Notes: generated by a model from the sequence alone, not told the origin. DNA of 64,000 nucleotides from Actinomycetota bacterium (GCA_027728065.1 JAQBVO010000004.1:1-64000), one strand, 5' to 3'; positions 43,038 to 55,251 are shown, counted from the first letter of the stretch. Numbers and translations are program-made.

Positions 43038-44120
43038 TTAGTTGGTGCTTGCCAACCGTGCGGCTTTATCTGCATCTAACAAGGCTTGAACCATGTCATC
43101 GAGTTCACCATTCATAACGGCATCGAGATTGTTGGCCTTGTAATTAACACGGTGATCACTAATTCGATTCTCTGGATAGTTATAGGTACGTATTCGCTCT
43201 GAACGATCAACGGTGCGCACTTGGCTCTTGCGCTCTGCCGATGCTGCCGCCTCTGCCTTCTCCTGTGCATCTGCCAGTAATCGCGCGCGTAAGATTCGAA
43301 GTGCAGATTCTTTATTCTGCAACTGACTCTTCTCGTTCTGGCAGGAGACAACGATGCCTGTTGGAGTGTGAGTTAAGCGCACAGCAGAGTCAGTTGTATT
43401 AACCGACTGTCCCCCAGGACCTGATGAGCGGTATACATCAACGCGCACATCATTCATATTTAACTCCACATCGATCTCCTCTGCTTCAGGCAGAATCAGA
43501 ACTCCTGCAGCCGAAGTATGGATACGTCCCTGACTTTCAGTCTCGGGTACTCGCTGCACGCGATGCACACCACCCTCAAATTTAAGCCGTGCATATGGAG
43601 ATTCACCCACCGCGACGGTACCCCTTGACTTAACCCCAACTGAAATATCTTTGTATCCACCCATTTCACTCTCGGTGGCATTGATCACTTCGACTTTCCA
43701 ATTATGGCGCTCGGCATACCGCATATACATGCGCAGTAAATCCCCGGCAAAGATCGCCGATTCATCTCCGCCCGCCCCTGCCTTAATCTCTAAAATTACA
43801 TCGCGATCATCATTGGGATCTCGAGGTAACAACAACTCTTCTAACTTTTCGCCAGCACTTTGGCAGGCAAGTTCAAGAGCTGGAATCTCAGATGCAAAAT
43901 CTGTATCGGCTAGCGCTAACTCTTTAGCAGCTAACAGGTCATCTTCGGCAGATTTCCAGGCTTTGAAACCGGCAACGACTGGACCTAACTGTGCGTAGCG
44001 GCGACCGAGTTTGCGTGCATTGCCTTGATCTTGATGGATAGATGGATCGGCCATCCTTGCTTCAAGTTCGGCATATTCACGCACCATCTCATGGGCAGAT
44101 GCAAAACGATCACTTGTCAT
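43038..44120 (-). CDS. prfA: Peptide chain release factor 1
   Basis: '[25 protein letters not shown]', GGQ motif. Start at 44120 (MTSDRF). Confidence 0.96.
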   Translation of the reverse strand: MTSDRFASAHEMVREYAELEARMADPSIHQDQGNARKLGRRYAQLGPVVAGFKAWKSAEDDLLAAKELALADTDFASEIPALELACQSAGEKLEELLLPRDPNDDRDVILEIKAGAGGDESAIFAGDLLRMYMRYAERHNWKVEVINATESEMGGYKDISVGVKSRGTVAVGESPYARLKFEGGVHRVQRVPETESQGRIHTSAAGVLILPEAEEIDVELNMNDVRVDVYRSSGPGGQSVNTTDSAVRLTHTPTGIVVSCQNEKSQLQNKESALRILRARLLADAQEKAEAAASAERKSQVRTVDRSERIRTYNYPENRISDHRVNYKANNLDAVMNGELDDMVQALLDADKAARLASTN

Positions 44121-44161
44121 TGGCTTCTCCTTATCTATTCCGTAATCGTTACTGGAAATAA

Positions 44162-44202
44162 AAAAACCGCGGTCGCAACCTAAGGGTTGCAATGCGGTTT
44201 TT
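44162..44202 (-). terminator. Rho-independent terminator downstream of rpmE
   Basis: AAAAACCGC-GGTC-GCAACC-TAAG-GGTTGC-AAT-GCGGTTTTT compound hairpin in the rpmE-prfA gap. Confidence 0.75.
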
Positions 44203-44210
44203 AAAGAAAG

Positions 44211-44447
44211 CTAATTAGAGGTCGTTGCATCCTGCTTCTTAGCAGATTTACCAAAGCGCTCTTCGAACTTAGCCACGCGACCACCAGTATCAAGGATGCG
44301 CTGCTTACCTGTGTAGAACGGGTGGCATACAGAACAGACTTCAACATAGACTGAACCGTTTGCAACCGTTGAACGAGTTACAAACTTCTCACCGCAACCA
44401 CAGGTTACTTGGGTCTGCTTGTACTCTGGGTGGATATCTGGCCTCAT
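44211..44447 (-). CDS. rpmE: 50S ribosomal protein L31 (zinc-type)
   Basis: '[27 protein letters not shown]...[19 protein letters not shown]' with zinc-binding Cys. Confidence 0.95.
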   Translation of the reverse strand: MRPDIHPEYKQTQVTCGCGEKFVTRSTVANGSVYVEVCSVCHPFYTGKQRILDTGGRVAKFEERFGKSAKKQDATTSN

Positions 44448-44566
44448 CCTTATTCCTTTCTTAGTGTTTGGGTCCTGCCCCTATTACTAGGTACCAGGTG
44501 AACCAAACGGAGGTGGTTAACAGGTCTTAAGGGTAAGCGAAAAGCTCACAATTGAGAAATTGACGC

Positions 44567-46111
44567 TTACTTTGAGTCATCTGGTCCAGCGGTTGTCTTC
44601 TGGATCTGCATCAAGAACTCAACGTTGGACTTTGTGCCCTTCATCTTCTCAAGCAGTAGTTCTAACGCTGCCTGTGGCTCAAGTGCATGTAGAACGCGAC
44701 GTAGCTTCCAGACAATGTTGAGCTCTTCTGTTCCCATAAGGATCTCTTCCTTACGAGTACCAGATGCAACGACGTTAACCGCTGGGAAGATGCGCTTATC
44801 GGCAAGGCGACGATCAAGGATTAACTCCATGTTTCCAGTTCCCTTGAACTCTTCGAAGATAACTTCATCCATACGAGAGCCTGTATCAACAAGTGCTGTT
44901 GCAAGAATTGTTAGTGATCCACCATCTTCGATGTTACGGGCTGCGCCAAAGAACTTCTTAGGTGGATACAACGCCGCAGAATCAACACCACCAGAAAGGA
45001 TACGCCCTGATGCAGGGGCAGCGATGTTGTAAGCACGACCAAGACGAGTAATAGAGTCAAGAAGTACAACTACATCGTGACCTAATTCAACAAGACGCTT
45101 TGCGCGCTCGATAGCAAGCTCAGCAATTGTTGTGTGATCATCTGCAGGACGGTCAAAGGTTGAGGCGATAACTTCACCCTTAACACTGCGCTGCATATCT
45201 GTAACTTCTTCTGGCCGCTCATCAACTAAAACAACCATCAAGTGACACTCTGGATTATTCGTTGTGATGGCATTTGCAATTGCTTGCAGAACCATTGTCT
45301 TACCGGCCTTTGGAGGCGAAACGATAAGACCACGTTGGCCCTTACCAATGGGTGCAATTAAATCGATAACACGAGTCGTTAAAACATTTGGCTCTGTCTC
45401 AAGACGCAAACGCTCTTGTGGATAGAGCGGAGTTAACTTTCCAAACTCAACACGGTTACGTGCCTCATCAGGGCTAACACCATTAACTGTCTCAAGGGTA
45501 ATAAGTGCGTTGAACTTCTGCTTTGTCTCACCTTCTCGCACTTGGCGGACCTGTCCTGTTACAGTATCTCCTTTGCGCAGACCGTTTTTGCGCACCTGTG
45601 CCAATGTTACGTAGACATCGTTTGGACCTGGCAAATAGCCCGATGTGCGGATGAAGCCGTAGCTATCGAGAATATCGAGTAGGCCACTGACTGGGACTAA
45701 TACATCATCATCACTAAGGACTGGCTCGCGCTCTTCGCGTGGCCCACGATCGCGATTGCGATCACGCCCACGCCCACGCCCACGCCCATGGCGATCGCCG
45801 CGATCACTTCGATCACTATTTCCTGATAGCGCCTCAGCCTCTGAGTCGGGATCTAAATCCTGAGAGTTGCTCGAGGCCGACTTGCCCTCTCTCTTGCGGC
45901 TATTGCGGGCCTCTCGGCGCGCTTCGCGTTCAGCCTTTGCCGCTTCGCGATTCTTCGCCTGTAACTCGGCGATTGCTTCGACTAATGCATCCTTCTTCAT
46001 CTTGGCTGCCCCATCGACACCTAACTGTGTTGCAACAGTTTTTAACTTTGGTAGCGCCATTGCGCCAAGCTCTGGACTTTGTGAACGTACTGGCTCTTCG
46101 GTTGTTGTCAT
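44567..46111 (-). CDS. rho: Transcription termination factor Rho with Arg/Asp/Gly-rich insertion
   Basis: '[25 protein letters not shown]', '[15 protein letters not shown]'. Basic/acidic repeat region [20 protein letters not shown]. Confidence 0.97.
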   Translation of the reverse strand: MTTTEEPVRSQSPELGAMALPKLKTVATQLGVDGAAKMKKDALVEAIAELQAKNREAAKAEREARREARNSRKREGKSASSNSQDLDPDSEAEALSGNSDRSDRGDRHGRGRGRGRDRNRDRGPREEREPVLSDDDVLVPVSGLLDILDSYGFIRTSGYLPGPNDVYVTLAQVRKNGLRKGDTVTGQVRQVREGETKQKFNALITLETVNGVSPDEARNRVEFGKLTPLYPQERLRLETEPNVLTTRVIDLIAPIGKGQRGLIVSPPKAGKTMVLQAIANAITTNNPECHLMVVLVDERPEEVTDMQRSVKGEVIASTFDRPADDHTTIAELAIERAKRLVELGHDVVVLLDSITRLGRAYNIAAPASGRILSGGVDSAALYPPKKFFGAARNIEDGGSLTILATALVDTGSRMDEVIFEEFKGTGNMELILDRRLADKRIFPAVNVVASGTRKEEILMGTEELNIVWKLRRVLHALEPQAALELLLEKMKGTKSNVEFLMQIQKTTAGPDDSK

Positions 46112-46270
46112 CTGTTTCTTTTCGCTATTGGTTCATGGGCTTAATCTCTACCGACCCATGAAACTGTGGATAGTTATTGTGTGATTATCTGATGTGTTTC
46201 TGGCCAATGTAAAAGGCCTAACAGATGGCTAAATATTAGCAGGCCGTCTCCATTAGGACAAAATCTAGCC

Positions 46271-47194
46271 TCAAACCACGCTCACACCGCTGCGAGATAT
46301 CCCAAGGGCCATGGCGGTGAACTTCTCACCGGCTGCGCGAGTGAGCGCGTCAACTTCGGCCGATCCCCCAGTATGCAGAACTAAGACCGTGGGACCTGCC
46401 CCTGAGATAAAGGCTGCTACCCCGGCCTTTCGAAGCTTGATCAGGAGGGCAAATGAGGAGGGCATCGCCTCTGCCCGATATGACTGATGTAAAAAATCCT
46501 CGGTTGCACTGTGCAGTAAATCTGGGCGCTGTTGCAGTGCGTGTACGAGCAAGGCTGCGTTGGCGCTGTTTTTAACGGCATCGCTATGTGTAATTAAATC
46601 TGGAAGCATCTTTCGCGCCTTAGATGTGGAGATTGATATAGATGGAACAAATGCTACGGCGCTAATTCGTGGATCAACTTCTATTTGCACAGAGAGTGCA
46701 ACGTTGTGTCCGTGCTGCATTTCTTGCCAAGCAATTGTTGCACCGCCGTAGGTTGTCGCCGAGACATTATCTGGATGCCCCTCCATCTGGCTGGCCAAGT
46801 TCAACATATCATCATTACTCATTTGTTCGCTGCCACCCAAGACAAGTGCGCGGGCAAGTGATAATCCACCAACGATTGCACTGGCCGATGATCCAAGTCC
46901 ACGGCTATGGGGAATTACATTTAATGCACGTAAAGCGATGCCGCGGGGTTTGCCGCCAAGAAACTCAAAGCCCTTATACATCGATTTAATAACCAGGTTT
47001 TTGTGATTACGTGGAAGTGAGTCAGCGCCTTCACCGGTAATATCGATATCGATTATCTGCTCATCTAATACCTGTGCGATGTAACGATCGTGAATGGCTA
47101 GGGCTAAACCTAAAGAATCAAAGCCAGGTCCTAAGTTAGCACTCGTTGCAGGTACCTGTACCTGTATAGGTTGTGCTTTAAATATAGATTTCAT
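46271..47194 (-). CDS. thrB: Homoserine kinase
   Basis: 'VPATSANLGPGFDSLGLAL', 'IPHSRGLGSSASAIVGGL'. Confidence 0.96.
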   Translation of the reverse strand: MKSIFKAQPIQVQVPATSANLGPGFDSLGLALAIHDRYIAQVLDEQIIDIDITGEGADSLPRNHKNLVIKSMYKGFEFLGGKPRGIALRALNVIPHSRGLGSSASAIVGGLSLARALVLGGSEQMSNDDMLNLASQMEGHPDNVSATTYGGATIAWQEMQHGHNVALSVQIEVDPRISAVAFVPSISISTSKARKMLPDLITHSDAVKNSANAALLVHALQQRPDLLHSATEDFLHQSYRAEAMPSSFALLIKLRKAGVAAFISGAGPTVLVLHTGGSAEVDALTRAAGEKFTAMALGISRSGVSVV

Positions 47195-47195
47195 A

Positions 47196-48278
47196 TTAGC
47201 TAAGACCTAACGCCTTTGCAGCCGCCTTTAAATTCACCGGAACAACAACTGGTTTTTTGGCAGTATCTAATGCATAGGCAATATCTTTTAATCCATGGCC
47301 AGTTACTGTAATAACTATTGTCTTATCTTTAGGTAGTTTGCCAGCCTTTTTGTACTTAATGAGTCCTGCTAATCCTGCAGCCGAGGATGGTTCGACAAAG
47401 ACTCCTTCTTTAGCTGCGATTAAGCGGTATGCGGCAAGGATTTCTCGATCCGTTACCGATCCAATCACGCCACCTGAGCTGTCGCGGGCATCTAGGGCTT
47501 GGGCCCATGAGGCTGGATTTCCAATTCGAATCGCAGTTGCAATGGTGTCTGGGTTCTTAACAATCTTTCCCTTGACTATCGGAGCTGCACCTGCGGCTTG
47601 AAAGCCATACATCGCAGGTAAGCGCGTTGAAAGGCCATCACTGTTGTACTCCTTATAACCCTTCCAATATGCGGTGATATTTCCAGCATTTCCTACAGGC
47701 AGTGCGTGAATATCTGGAGCATTTCCTAGCATATCTACGACTTCAAAGGCGGCAGTCTTTTGTCCCTCAATGCGAAATGGGTTGACCGAGTTAACAAGTG
47801 CAACTGGATAGTTCTCCGATAGTTCACGGGCAAGTGTTAAGCAGTCATCAAAGTTTCCATTTACCTGCAAGATTGTTGAGTTATGGATGACTGCTTGGGC
47901 AAGTTTGCCCATTGCGATCTTTCCCTTTGGAATTAACACTGCTGGAACCATGCCGGCTTTGACTGCATATGCCGCCGCCGATGCAGAGGTATTTCCGGTC
48001 GATGCACATATGACCGCCTTTGCTCCATCCTCTGCCGCTTTAGAAATCGCCATAGTCATTCCACGATCTTTAAAGGATCCTGTCGGGTTTAGGCCCTCGT
48101 ACTTAATCCAAACGTTGTTTGCAAGTAGCTCGGAGAGGTTGCATGCATAGATAAGCGGAGTCCCACCTTCGCCCAAAGATATGATGGGAGTGAGCGCATT
48201 AACTGGCAAACGGTGACGGTACTCCTCGATGACACCTCGCCATTGATGCGCGCCTTTTCTCCTACCAAAAATCGCCAT
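47196..48278 (-). CDS. thrC: Threonine synthase
   Basis: '[21 protein letters not shown]', '[13 protein letters not shown]'. Confidence 0.96.
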   Translation of the reverse strand: MAIFGRRKGAHQWRGVIEEYRHRLPVNALTPIISLGEGGTPLIYACNLSELLANNVWIKYEGLNPTGSFKDRGMTMAISKAAEDGAKAVICASTGNTSASAAAYAVKAGMVPAVLIPKGKIAMGKLAQAVIHNSTILQVNGNFDDCLTLARELSENYPVALVNSVNPFRIEGQKTAAFEVVDMLGNAPDIHALPVGNAGNITAYWKGYKEYNSDGLSTRLPAMYGFQAAGAAPIVKGKIVKNPDTIATAIRIGNPASWAQALDARDSSGGVIGSVTDREILAAYRLIAAKEGVFVEPSSAAGLAGLIKYKKAGKLPKDKTIVITVTGHGLKDIAYALDTAKKPVVVPVNLKAAAKALGLS

Positions 48279-49574
48279 TTAAGAGATACCTCCCTCAACG
48301 CGAATAACTGATTGCACGTTGCTAACGATATCCATTGCAGTTAATTTCTTAATGCAGGCAGTCAGTGCCGCCTCTGATGCGTCATGGGTGACAATTACGA
48401 GCTCGGCATCACCGCCCAAGCCAGCCTGGCGAACGGTTTGAATTGAGATATCTTCACTTGCAAATGTCGCAGCGATAGATGCTAAAACACCTGATTTATC
48501 GGCCACATGCAAGCGCACAAAGAACTGAGATTTAACTTCACCGATTGGAGCGATATCTAAATCTGCATAGTCAGATTCGCCATATCCCACTGTTGAATAT
48601 GCACGATGGCGTGTAACGGCAACTAGATCTCCCAATATGGCCGATGCAGTTGGAGCACCGCCCGCGCCGCGGCCGTAAAACATTAACTCCCCCGCCGCCT
48701 CGGATTCAACATAGACGGCATTGAATGCATTACGTACCGAGGCCAGAGGATGAGAGTTGGGCAAGATCACTGGATGCACACGCACAGAAATCTCATCCTT
48801 TACCGTTAGCTCAGCGATCGCCAATAACTTAATAACACAGCCCATCTCCTTAGCAGAGGCGATATCGGCAGTTGAAATCTTTGTAATGCCCTCGCAGTAA
48901 ACCTCATCGATTGTTACTGTGCTGTGAAAGGCCAAGCTCGCAAGGAGTGCGGCTTTGGCTGCAGCGTCATGGCCGCCAACATCGGCAGTTGGATCGGCCT
49001 CTGCATAGCCCAGAGCCTGCGCCTCTTTCAATACATCGGCAAATTCGCGGGCCTCTTCATGCATCTTTGTCAAGATGTAGTTAGTGGTGCCGTTTACAAT
49101 TCCCATTACTCGAGTTATTTGATCTCCAGCTAATGATTCGCGCATCGAGCGGATAATCGGAATCGCACCGGCAACAGCAGCTTCGTAATAGAGATCGACC
49201 TTTGCCACATCTGCAGCGTTAAAGAGTTCATGACCGTGTGTTGCAAGTAAAGCTTTATTGGCAGTAATGACAGATTTTTTATTCTTAATAGCCTCTAAAA
49301 TCAAAGTGCGTGCCGGCTCGATGCCACCCATGACCTCGATGACTATATTTATCTCAGGGTCGGCGACAATCGAGTGTAAATCTTTAGTAAGCAATGAGGC
49401 ATCGATGCCTTCGCGCGGGATATCGCTGCGCACACCGATTTTTTTCAAAACCAATAGCGCCCCTGAGCGATCAGAGAGTTCTTGTCGATCTGATTGCAGC
49501 AGGCGAGCGACCTGGCTGCCGACTACACCGGCGCCAAGCATTCCTATTGAGATTGTTTTTAAAGCACCATCCAT
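48279..49574 (-). CDS. hom: Homoserine dehydrogenase (ACT domain)
   Basis: 'ISIGMLGAGVVGSQVARLL', 'GIVNGTTNYILTKM', C-terminal ACT domain. Confidence 0.96.
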   Translation of the reverse strand: MDGALKTISIGMLGAGVVGSQVARLLQSDRQELSDRSGALLVLKKIGVRSDIPREGIDASLLTKDLHSIVADPEINIVIEVMGGIEPARTLILEAIKNKKSVITANKALLATHGHELFNAADVAKVDLYYEAAVAGAIPIIRSMRESLAGDQITRVMGIVNGTTNYILTKMHEEAREFADVLKEAQALGYAEADPTADVGGHDAAAKAALLASLAFHSTVTIDEVYCEGITKISTADIASAKEMGCVIKLLAIAELTVKDEISVRVHPVILPNSHPLASVRNAFNAVYVESEAAGELMFYGRGAGGAPTASAILGDLVAVTRHRAYSTVGYGESDYADLDIAPIGEVKSQFFVRLHVADKSGVLASIAATFASEDISIQTVRQAGLGGDAELVIVTHDASEAALTACIKKLTAMDIVSNVQSVIRVEGGIS

Positions 49575-49608
49575 GCAGGCTATTCTTTCACAGATGCCTG
49601 TTGTGGCG

Positions 49609-50915
49609 TTAAATATCCAATCCCAGCAGATCGGCCTCGCTCTCACGGCGCACAATCACACGGGCTTTGCCATTGTTAACTGCAATTACTGGTGGCCGAG
49701 GAACATGGTTGTAGTTGCTAGCCATACTGCGTCCATATGCACCTGTTGCAGGGGTAGCCAATAAATCTCCAGGTGCAATATCGCTAGCAAGTGCAATATC
49801 TCGGATAAGAATGTCACCGGTTTCGCAGTGTTTTCCAACTAAGCGTGAAGAAAGCAAAGGCGCAATACTCGTGCGATTAGCAAGAATGGCCGTGTATTCG
49901 GCTGCATATAACGCTGGTCGAATATTCTCGCTCATTCCACCATCGATAGATATATAGCGACGGTTATCGCCATTTTCAAGGGTTACATCTTTCACTGTGC
50001 CTACCTCATAGAGAGTAAACATGCTCGGCCCAACTATCGCTCGACCCGGCTCGATTGAAATCTTTGGAATCTCTAGATTGTATCGTGCGCAGTTTGTGCT
50101 CACTGTAATTGCAAGTGCAGCCATAACAACCGAGGGTATTAACTCTTCATCTCCTGGAAGATAGTGGATTCCATATCCGCCACCTAGATCAAGTTCGGCA
50201 AGCTGACTGTCAAATGTATCGCGATATTTTGCAAGAAACGCTATTAATCGCTCGGCACTTATTTCAAATGAATCGGTATCTAAAATCTGTGAACCGATAT
50301 GTGCATGAAAACCCCGTAAATCAATCGATGCATGCTTTCTGACTTCCTCAATTGCCTTCCATGCCGCGCCGCTAGCGATAGAAAAACCAAATTTGACATC
50401 CTCATGCGCTGTCGCAATTGATTCATGAGTGTGCGCTTGAATACCAGGGGTCAAACGCAGTAAAACTCTCTGTACTTTGCCAGACTTAGTGGCAGCTGCT
50501 CCAATACGTTCTATTTCAATCAGTGAATCGATCACGATTGTGCCGACGCCAATCGAGACCGCTCTTTGAATTTCATCTACCGATTTATTATTTCCATGAA
50601 ACTCAATCTTGCCCGGATCGATTCCGCCGGCCAGGGCCACAGCAAGTTCGCCGCCAGAGCAGACATCGATTCCGATTCCGACATCACTAATCCAGCGCGC
50701 TACCTCGGTGCAGATAAATGCTTTGGCTGCGTAATAAACCGTACCAGCGTTTTGGCCAAAGGCGCTTTGTAGTGCCCGATCCCAAGCAGTTGCACGGGCA
50801 CGAAAATCGACCTCATCCATAATAAAGGCTGGAGTTGCAAACTCTTGGGCAAGATCACTTGCAGTGATACCTGCGATTGAAAGCTCGCCTTGTATTGCAA
50901 CATTAGAGGACCACA
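49609..50915 (-). CDS. lysA: Diaminopimelate decarboxylase
   Basis: PLP-dependent 'AVYYAAKAFIC', 'ELDLGGGYGIHY', 'ISIEPGRAIVG'. Start at 50915. Confidence 0.95.
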
Positions 50916-50918
50916 TAA

Positions 50919-52583
50919 CTACATCCTCTCTGGTGCGCTTACGCCTAATAAATCTAAAGCATTTGCGATTACTACCTTTGTTGATGAACACAGTAGTAGT
51001 CGAGCCGTATGCAATGGCGTTGGATTTTCCTGGCCCAGGGGCAGTACGCGACAATCGGCATAAAAGCCATGATATGTAACGGCCAGTTCCTCTAAATAGC
51101 GGGCTATTCGATGGGGCTGGCGCATCTGCGCAGCAGAGGCTACGACTCTCGGGTACTGCGCTAGCGCCCCTAGCAGCTCATTCTCGCGATCATGGGTTAA
51201 TTGCGTTGGATCAAAGTCGGCTAAATTAACGGAGATATTTAACTCGGCGGCATTGCGCAAGACTGCGGCAATTCGAGCATGTGCATATTGAACGTAGTAA
51301 ACCGGATTCTCATTTGTATTGCGCTTTAAAATATCAATATCTATCACCATGGGTGTATCAACGGGGTATCTAATTAATGTATATCGCGCCGCATCAACTC
51401 CAGTTTTTTCTATTAACTCTTCCAATGTAATGATCGTTCCAGCGCGCTTGGAGAGCTTTACCTCTTGCCCGCCCTCCATAATCTTTACTAACTGACCGAT
51501 TAAAACATGAATGTTGTACTCGGGGTCATCACCGGTACATGCGGCAGTGGCCTTCAAACGTCCAACATAGCCATGGTGGTCAGCGCCTAACATGTAGATA
51601 CAAATATCAAAGCCGCGTTCGCGCTTATTAATGTAGTAAGCGGTATCGGATGAAAAATAGGTAAATGAACCATCTGATTTCATTAGTACTCGATCTTTAT
51701 CATCGCCAAAATTACTGGTTCGCAGCCATAAGGCGCCCTCGGCTTGAAAGACATGGCCCTGCCTGCGTAGTTTCTCCACTCCATGTTCTACTGCGCCCTG
51801 GTGATGCAAAGAGCGCTCTGAAAACCAAATATCAAAATGCGTACCGAAATTATCCAAGACGCGTTGCTGATCCCTTAATTGAAGCGAGTATGCAGCTTCG
51901 CGAAATGCTTCATGGCGAGCGCCTTGGGCCAGCTCTGTGATTGCAGGATTACTTGCAACAACCTCTTTGGCAAGATCTGCTATATATTCACCTTTATATC
52001 CATCCTCTGGAATTGGATTACCAAGGGCTGCAGCTTCAACCGATGCTCCAAATAAATCCATCTGGTTTCCTCGGTCGTTAATATAAAACTCGCGCGTCAC
52101 ATCTGCTCCAGCGGCAGTTAACACTCTCCCTAAGGCATCACCGACCGCTGCCCAACGCGTATGGCCTAAGTGCAAAGGTCCTGTTGGATTTGCACTTATA
52201 AATTCAAGGTTAATACGCACACCGCGCAGCGCATCTGTTCGACCAAAATCTCTTGCCTGCTTTAGGATTGTTAAGACAAGTTCGGCTTGGCTAGCGCGAG
52301 TTAATGTGATGTTAATAAAGCCAGGACCTGCAATCTCTACACGTAAAACCCCAGCGGCACCCTCTAATTCACGAGAGATAATCTGCGCAACCTCGCCTGG
52401 CTTCTTGCCAGCGGCCTTTGCCAATGCAAGTGCGATCGACGTTGCATAATCTCCATGATCTCGATTCTTAGGTCGATCCAGCGTGATGCTCGCCGGTGTA
52501 TCAAGAGTGAGGAGCCCAGCCTTGACCGCCCGGCCGATGGCCGCCTTCACCTCGGCCTCAAGGAGCTCTATCTGCGTGGACAT
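50919..52583 (-). CDS. argS: Arginyl-tRNA synthetase
   Basis: 'FISANPTGPLHLGHTRWAAVGDAL', 'KLSKRAGT'. Confidence 0.97.
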   Translation of the reverse strand: MSTQIELLEAEVKAAIGRAVKAGLLTLDTPASITLDRPKNRDHGDYATSIALALAKAAGKKPGEVAQIISRELEGAAGVLRVEIAGPGFINITLTRASQAELVLTILKQARDFGRTDALRGVRINLEFISANPTGPLHLGHTRWAAVGDALGRVLTAAGADVTREFYINDRGNQMDLFGASVEAAALGNPIPEDGYKGEYIADLAKEVVASNPAITELAQGARHEAFREAAYSLQLRDQQRVLDNFGTHFDIWFSERSLHHQGAVEHGVEKLRRQGHVFQAEGALWLRTSNFGDDKDRVLMKSDGSFTYFSSDTAYYINKRERGFDICIYMLGADHHGYVGRLKATAACTGDDPEYNIHVLIGQLVKIMEGGQEVKLSKRAGTIITLEELIEKTGVDAARYTLIRYPVDTPMVIDIDILKRNTNENPVYYVQYAHARIAAVLRNAAELNISVNLADFDPTQLTHDRENELLGALAQYPRVVASAAQMRQPHRIARYLEELAVTYHGFYADCRVLPLGQENPTPLHTARLLLCSSTKVVIANALDLLGVSAPERM

Positions 52584-52611
52584 GCGCCAAGGTTAGCGTT
52601 TAAATCAATTA

Positions 52612-53766
52612 CTACTTAATACCCATTAAGTGTTCAAGTGCTAACTGATCTAGCGCTTCGTAGTGATATCCGCGGGCGGCTGCAGCCTCAAGATCGATGG
52701 AGTCCTTAGCTAGATCTCTCCATGTCTGTCCGCTTCCTAACGTTGGTTCGTTGAGACCTGCGATGTTGGACTCTTTCATAGCTGCAATCACACGAGAGTC
52801 GGCGCGGAAGGCCGCTGCACGCTCTTTGAGCGCAAGATAGGTACGCATATTTGCAGATGCCGACTCCCAGACGCCTTTATCACTTTCAGTACGAGCTGGC
52901 TTGTAATCAAAGTGCTTTGGTCCGTCGTATTTGTATCGTTCAAGTAAGTCAACAAGGAAGAAGGCCGACTTTAGATCTCCGTGGCCAAAGACTAAATCCT
53001 GATCAAACTTCGAACCGTGCTGACCATTGAGGTCGATGTGGAACAACTTCTTGTGCCACAACGCCTGCGCAATTCCATGAACAAAGTTCAGTCCAGCCAT
53101 TTGCTCATGGCCAACCTCTGGATTTAATCCAACTAACTCGGGGCGATCTAATGAGTTAATAAATGCAAGTGCGTGGCCAATCGTTGGTAAGAAGATATCG
53201 CCACGTGGTTCATTTGGCTTGGGTTCGATTGCAAACTTAATCTCATAACCATTATCGGTTACGAACTCTCCAAGAATATTGAAAGCCTCCCGAAAGCGAT
53301 CGAGTGCTACATATGCATCCTTAGCACCATCGGATTCAGCGCCCTCACGGCCACCCCAACAGACATATGTCTTTGCACCGAGCTCTACGGCAAGTTCGAT
53401 ATTTTTCATAACTTTGCTTATTGCATAGCGGCGAATATCTCTATCATTTGAGGTAAATGCTCCATCTTTAAAGACTGGGTGCGTAAATAGATTTGTTGTC
53501 GCCATCGGAACTTTCATTCCAGTTTCGGCAAGTGCCTTTTTAAAGCGGTCTATGTGTGTACGACGAGCACCTTCATCACTTCCAAATGGAATCAGATCAT
53601 CATCATGGAAAGTTACACCATGGGCACCGCGCGCAGCTAGTTCATTAACGGTACGAACAGGATCAAGGGCGCTGCGTGTTGCATCTCCGAAAGGGTCGCG
53701 TGCCTGCCAGCCAACAGTCCAGAGACCAAAAGTAAACTTATCTGCAGGTGTTGGTGTTAATGACAT
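52612..53766 (-). CDS. xylA: Xylose isomerase
   Basis: '[26 protein letters not shown]', '[19 protein letters not shown]'. Start at about 53766. Confidence 0.95.
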   Translation of the reverse strand: MSLTPTPADKFTFGLWTVGWQARDPFGDATRSALDPVRTVNELAARGAHGVTFHDDDLIPFGSDEGARRTHIDRFKKALAETGMKVPMATTNLFTHPVFKDGAFTSNDRDIRRYAISKVMKNIELAVELGAKTYVCWGGREGAESDGAKDAYVALDRFREAFNILGEFVTDNGYEIKFAIEPKPNEPRGDIFLPTIGHALAFINSLDRPELVGLNPEVGHEQMAGLNFVHGIAQALWHKKLFHIDLNGQHGSKFDQDLVFGHGDLKSAFFLVDLLERYKYDGPKHFDYKPARTESDKGVWESASANMRTYLALKERAAAFRADSRVIAAMKESNIAGLNEPTLGSGQTWRDLAKDSIDLEAAAARGYHYEALDQLALEHLMGIK

Positions 53767-53880
53767 GGCGAAAAGCCTTTCCTCTGGCCTAAAGCGGCTG
53801 GCGTTTTGATACATCGCTACCTTACCTCTAATCTTGGTACCTAATCTATCTAAGTGCGTAATTTGCCCTTGTATGGGTCA

Positions 53881-53962
53881 AGCGGGAGTGGTGAAATGGC
53901 AGACACGCAGGTCTTAGGAACCTGTGTCTTCGGACGTGAGGGTTCAAGTCCCTTCTCCCGCA
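53881..53962 (+). tRNA. tRNA-Leu (anticodon TAG)
   Basis: GCGGGAGTGGTGAAATGGCAGACACGCAGGTCTTAGGAACCTGTGTCTTCGGACGTGAGGGTTCAAGTCCCTTCTCCCGCA, long variable arm, TAG anticodon. Confidence 0.95.
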
Positions 53963-54039
53963 CACAGAGATTTTGGATAGCGCTTAACTACTAATGAGCA
54001 GAGATTTACAAGTGCTAATAACTATTAAAAACTCTCGCG

Positions 54040-54291
54040 CTAATTTAAAACTGCGTATGCAATGAGTGCTAAGCCTATAACTAGAGTTGCTATCTTGCTG
54101 ATACCTCGATTTAATACTTTTGCGAGTGGAGGAATCCAGGTAGCAATTAAAATTAAAGTACCTGGAATAATAATTGTTAGAGAGTTTGTAACCACATTGC
54201 TCTGGCCGCTTTGATAGCGCAGATTAATCAAGCCGATTGCAATGAGGAGATATCCACCCATTCGATAGTTATTTACTAGGTTCTTATTCAT
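54040..54291 (-). CDS. Small three-TM hypothetical membrane protein
   Basis: Hydrophobic 83-aa ORF directly downstream of the rhodopsin terminator. Confidence 0.5.
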   Translation of the reverse strand: MNKNLVNNYRMGGYLLIAIGLINLRYQSGQSNVVTNSLTIIIPGTLILIATWIPPLAKVLNRGISKIATLVIGLALIAYAVLN

Positions 54292-54310
54292 AGAGCCAGT
54301 CTAGTAAAAG

Positions 54311-54344
54311 CAAAGAAGGCGCCGGTTGCCCGACACCCTCTTTG
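54311..54344 (-). terminator. Rho-independent terminator downstream of actinorhodopsin
   Basis: Minus strand CAAAGAGGGTGTCGG-GCAA-CCGGCGCCTTCTTTG followed by CTTTTA. Confidence 0.8.
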
Positions 54345-54388
54345 CAAGAAATTTACTGTATTAAAAAGACCAGATTAGTGATCTTCTT

Positions 54389-55141
54389 TTATTCCTTCAT
54401 TCCCTCTGCTGCAGACTTCATACGAGCGATCTTGTAAATCGTAAGACCGAATACGCACTTAGCTAATACGTCAGCGATTGTGTAACCAACTTGTACGCCA
54501 ACAAACTGCTCGGCAGTTGGACCCTCACCCATACCTAAAATGTATGAGATTGGATAGACGCCCCATGTTGCAATTAGCAAAAGACGCAAGCGACCAACGG
54601 TTGCTGCTACTCCCTCTGGCTGGTTGGCAAGTGACTTTGTAAGCTCTACAAAGAGTATGTAGAGAATGTAAAGGAATGGGATTGTGGATAGAACACCGTA
54701 CATAACCTGTGTGTTCTGATCTGAGGCAATTTCTCCTGGATAACCAAGTGCGATCATTACAGCAGATGCTGGAACAAGGCGCGTGATTAACGAGGTTGAA
54801 ACTGATTTAGTAAGGGCAAGTACTGCCACAACTTCAACAAGAAGTAGAGGAACAGTTAATAGCCAGTCAACATAGCGATAGGCCTCGTTGAATGCGCCCT
54901 GCTCTCCTGAGACATTTACCGACATATCGGTAGATGACTCCTTAAAGGAGTCGAATATACGCATGTAGTGATAAGCGGCGATAAATGTCACCATTGAAGA
55001 CATTACAAGTGCGCTGCGGTACTTCGCTAATACACGCTGTTGGGAGACCAACGTATAAACCGTGCAGGCAAGCATTGACACTAATCCAAACGAGAATACG
55101 TTATAGATTAAGTTCCATTGGTCGCTGTCGAGTTTCAGCAT
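54389..55141 (-). CDS. Actinorhodopsin (light-driven proton pump, microbial rhodopsin)
   Basis: 'RYVDWLLTVPLLLVE' (Asp/Thr/Glu positions of the proton-pump motif; Leu at the green-tuning position), retinal Lys in 'DVLAKCVFG', 7 TM. Confidence 0.95.
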   Translation of the reverse strand: MLKLDSDQWNLIYNVFSFGLVSMLACTVYTLVSQQRVLAKYRSALVMSSMVTFIAAYHYMRIFDSFKESSTDMSVNVSGEQGAFNEAYRYVDWLLTVPLLLVEVVAVLALTKSVSTSLITRLVPASAVMIALGYPGEIASDQNTQVMYGVLSTIPFLYILYILFVELTKSLANQPEGVAATVGRLRLLLIATWGVYPISYILGMGEGPTAEQFVGVQVGYTIADVLAKCVFGLTIYKIARMKSAAEGMKE

Positions 55142-55251
55142 TAATACATACCTCCGTAAGGTGTTTACATCTACATCCCCGTATGAGGAGTAGAGCCTTG
55201 CGGGCAGTGAGGAGCTCGAGGAGCATCATTGACCCTAGGTAAGTCTAATTG

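Noticed and set aside
45739-46184. Antisense ORFs with His/Ala repeats opposite rho
   Set aside because: Antisense image of the Arg/Asp/Gly-rich insertion in Rho; no independent coding evidence.
52612-53766. xylA considered as part of a xylose utilisation operon
   Set aside because: No xylulokinase, transporter or xylose regulator is adjacent; only a lone xylA can be supported.
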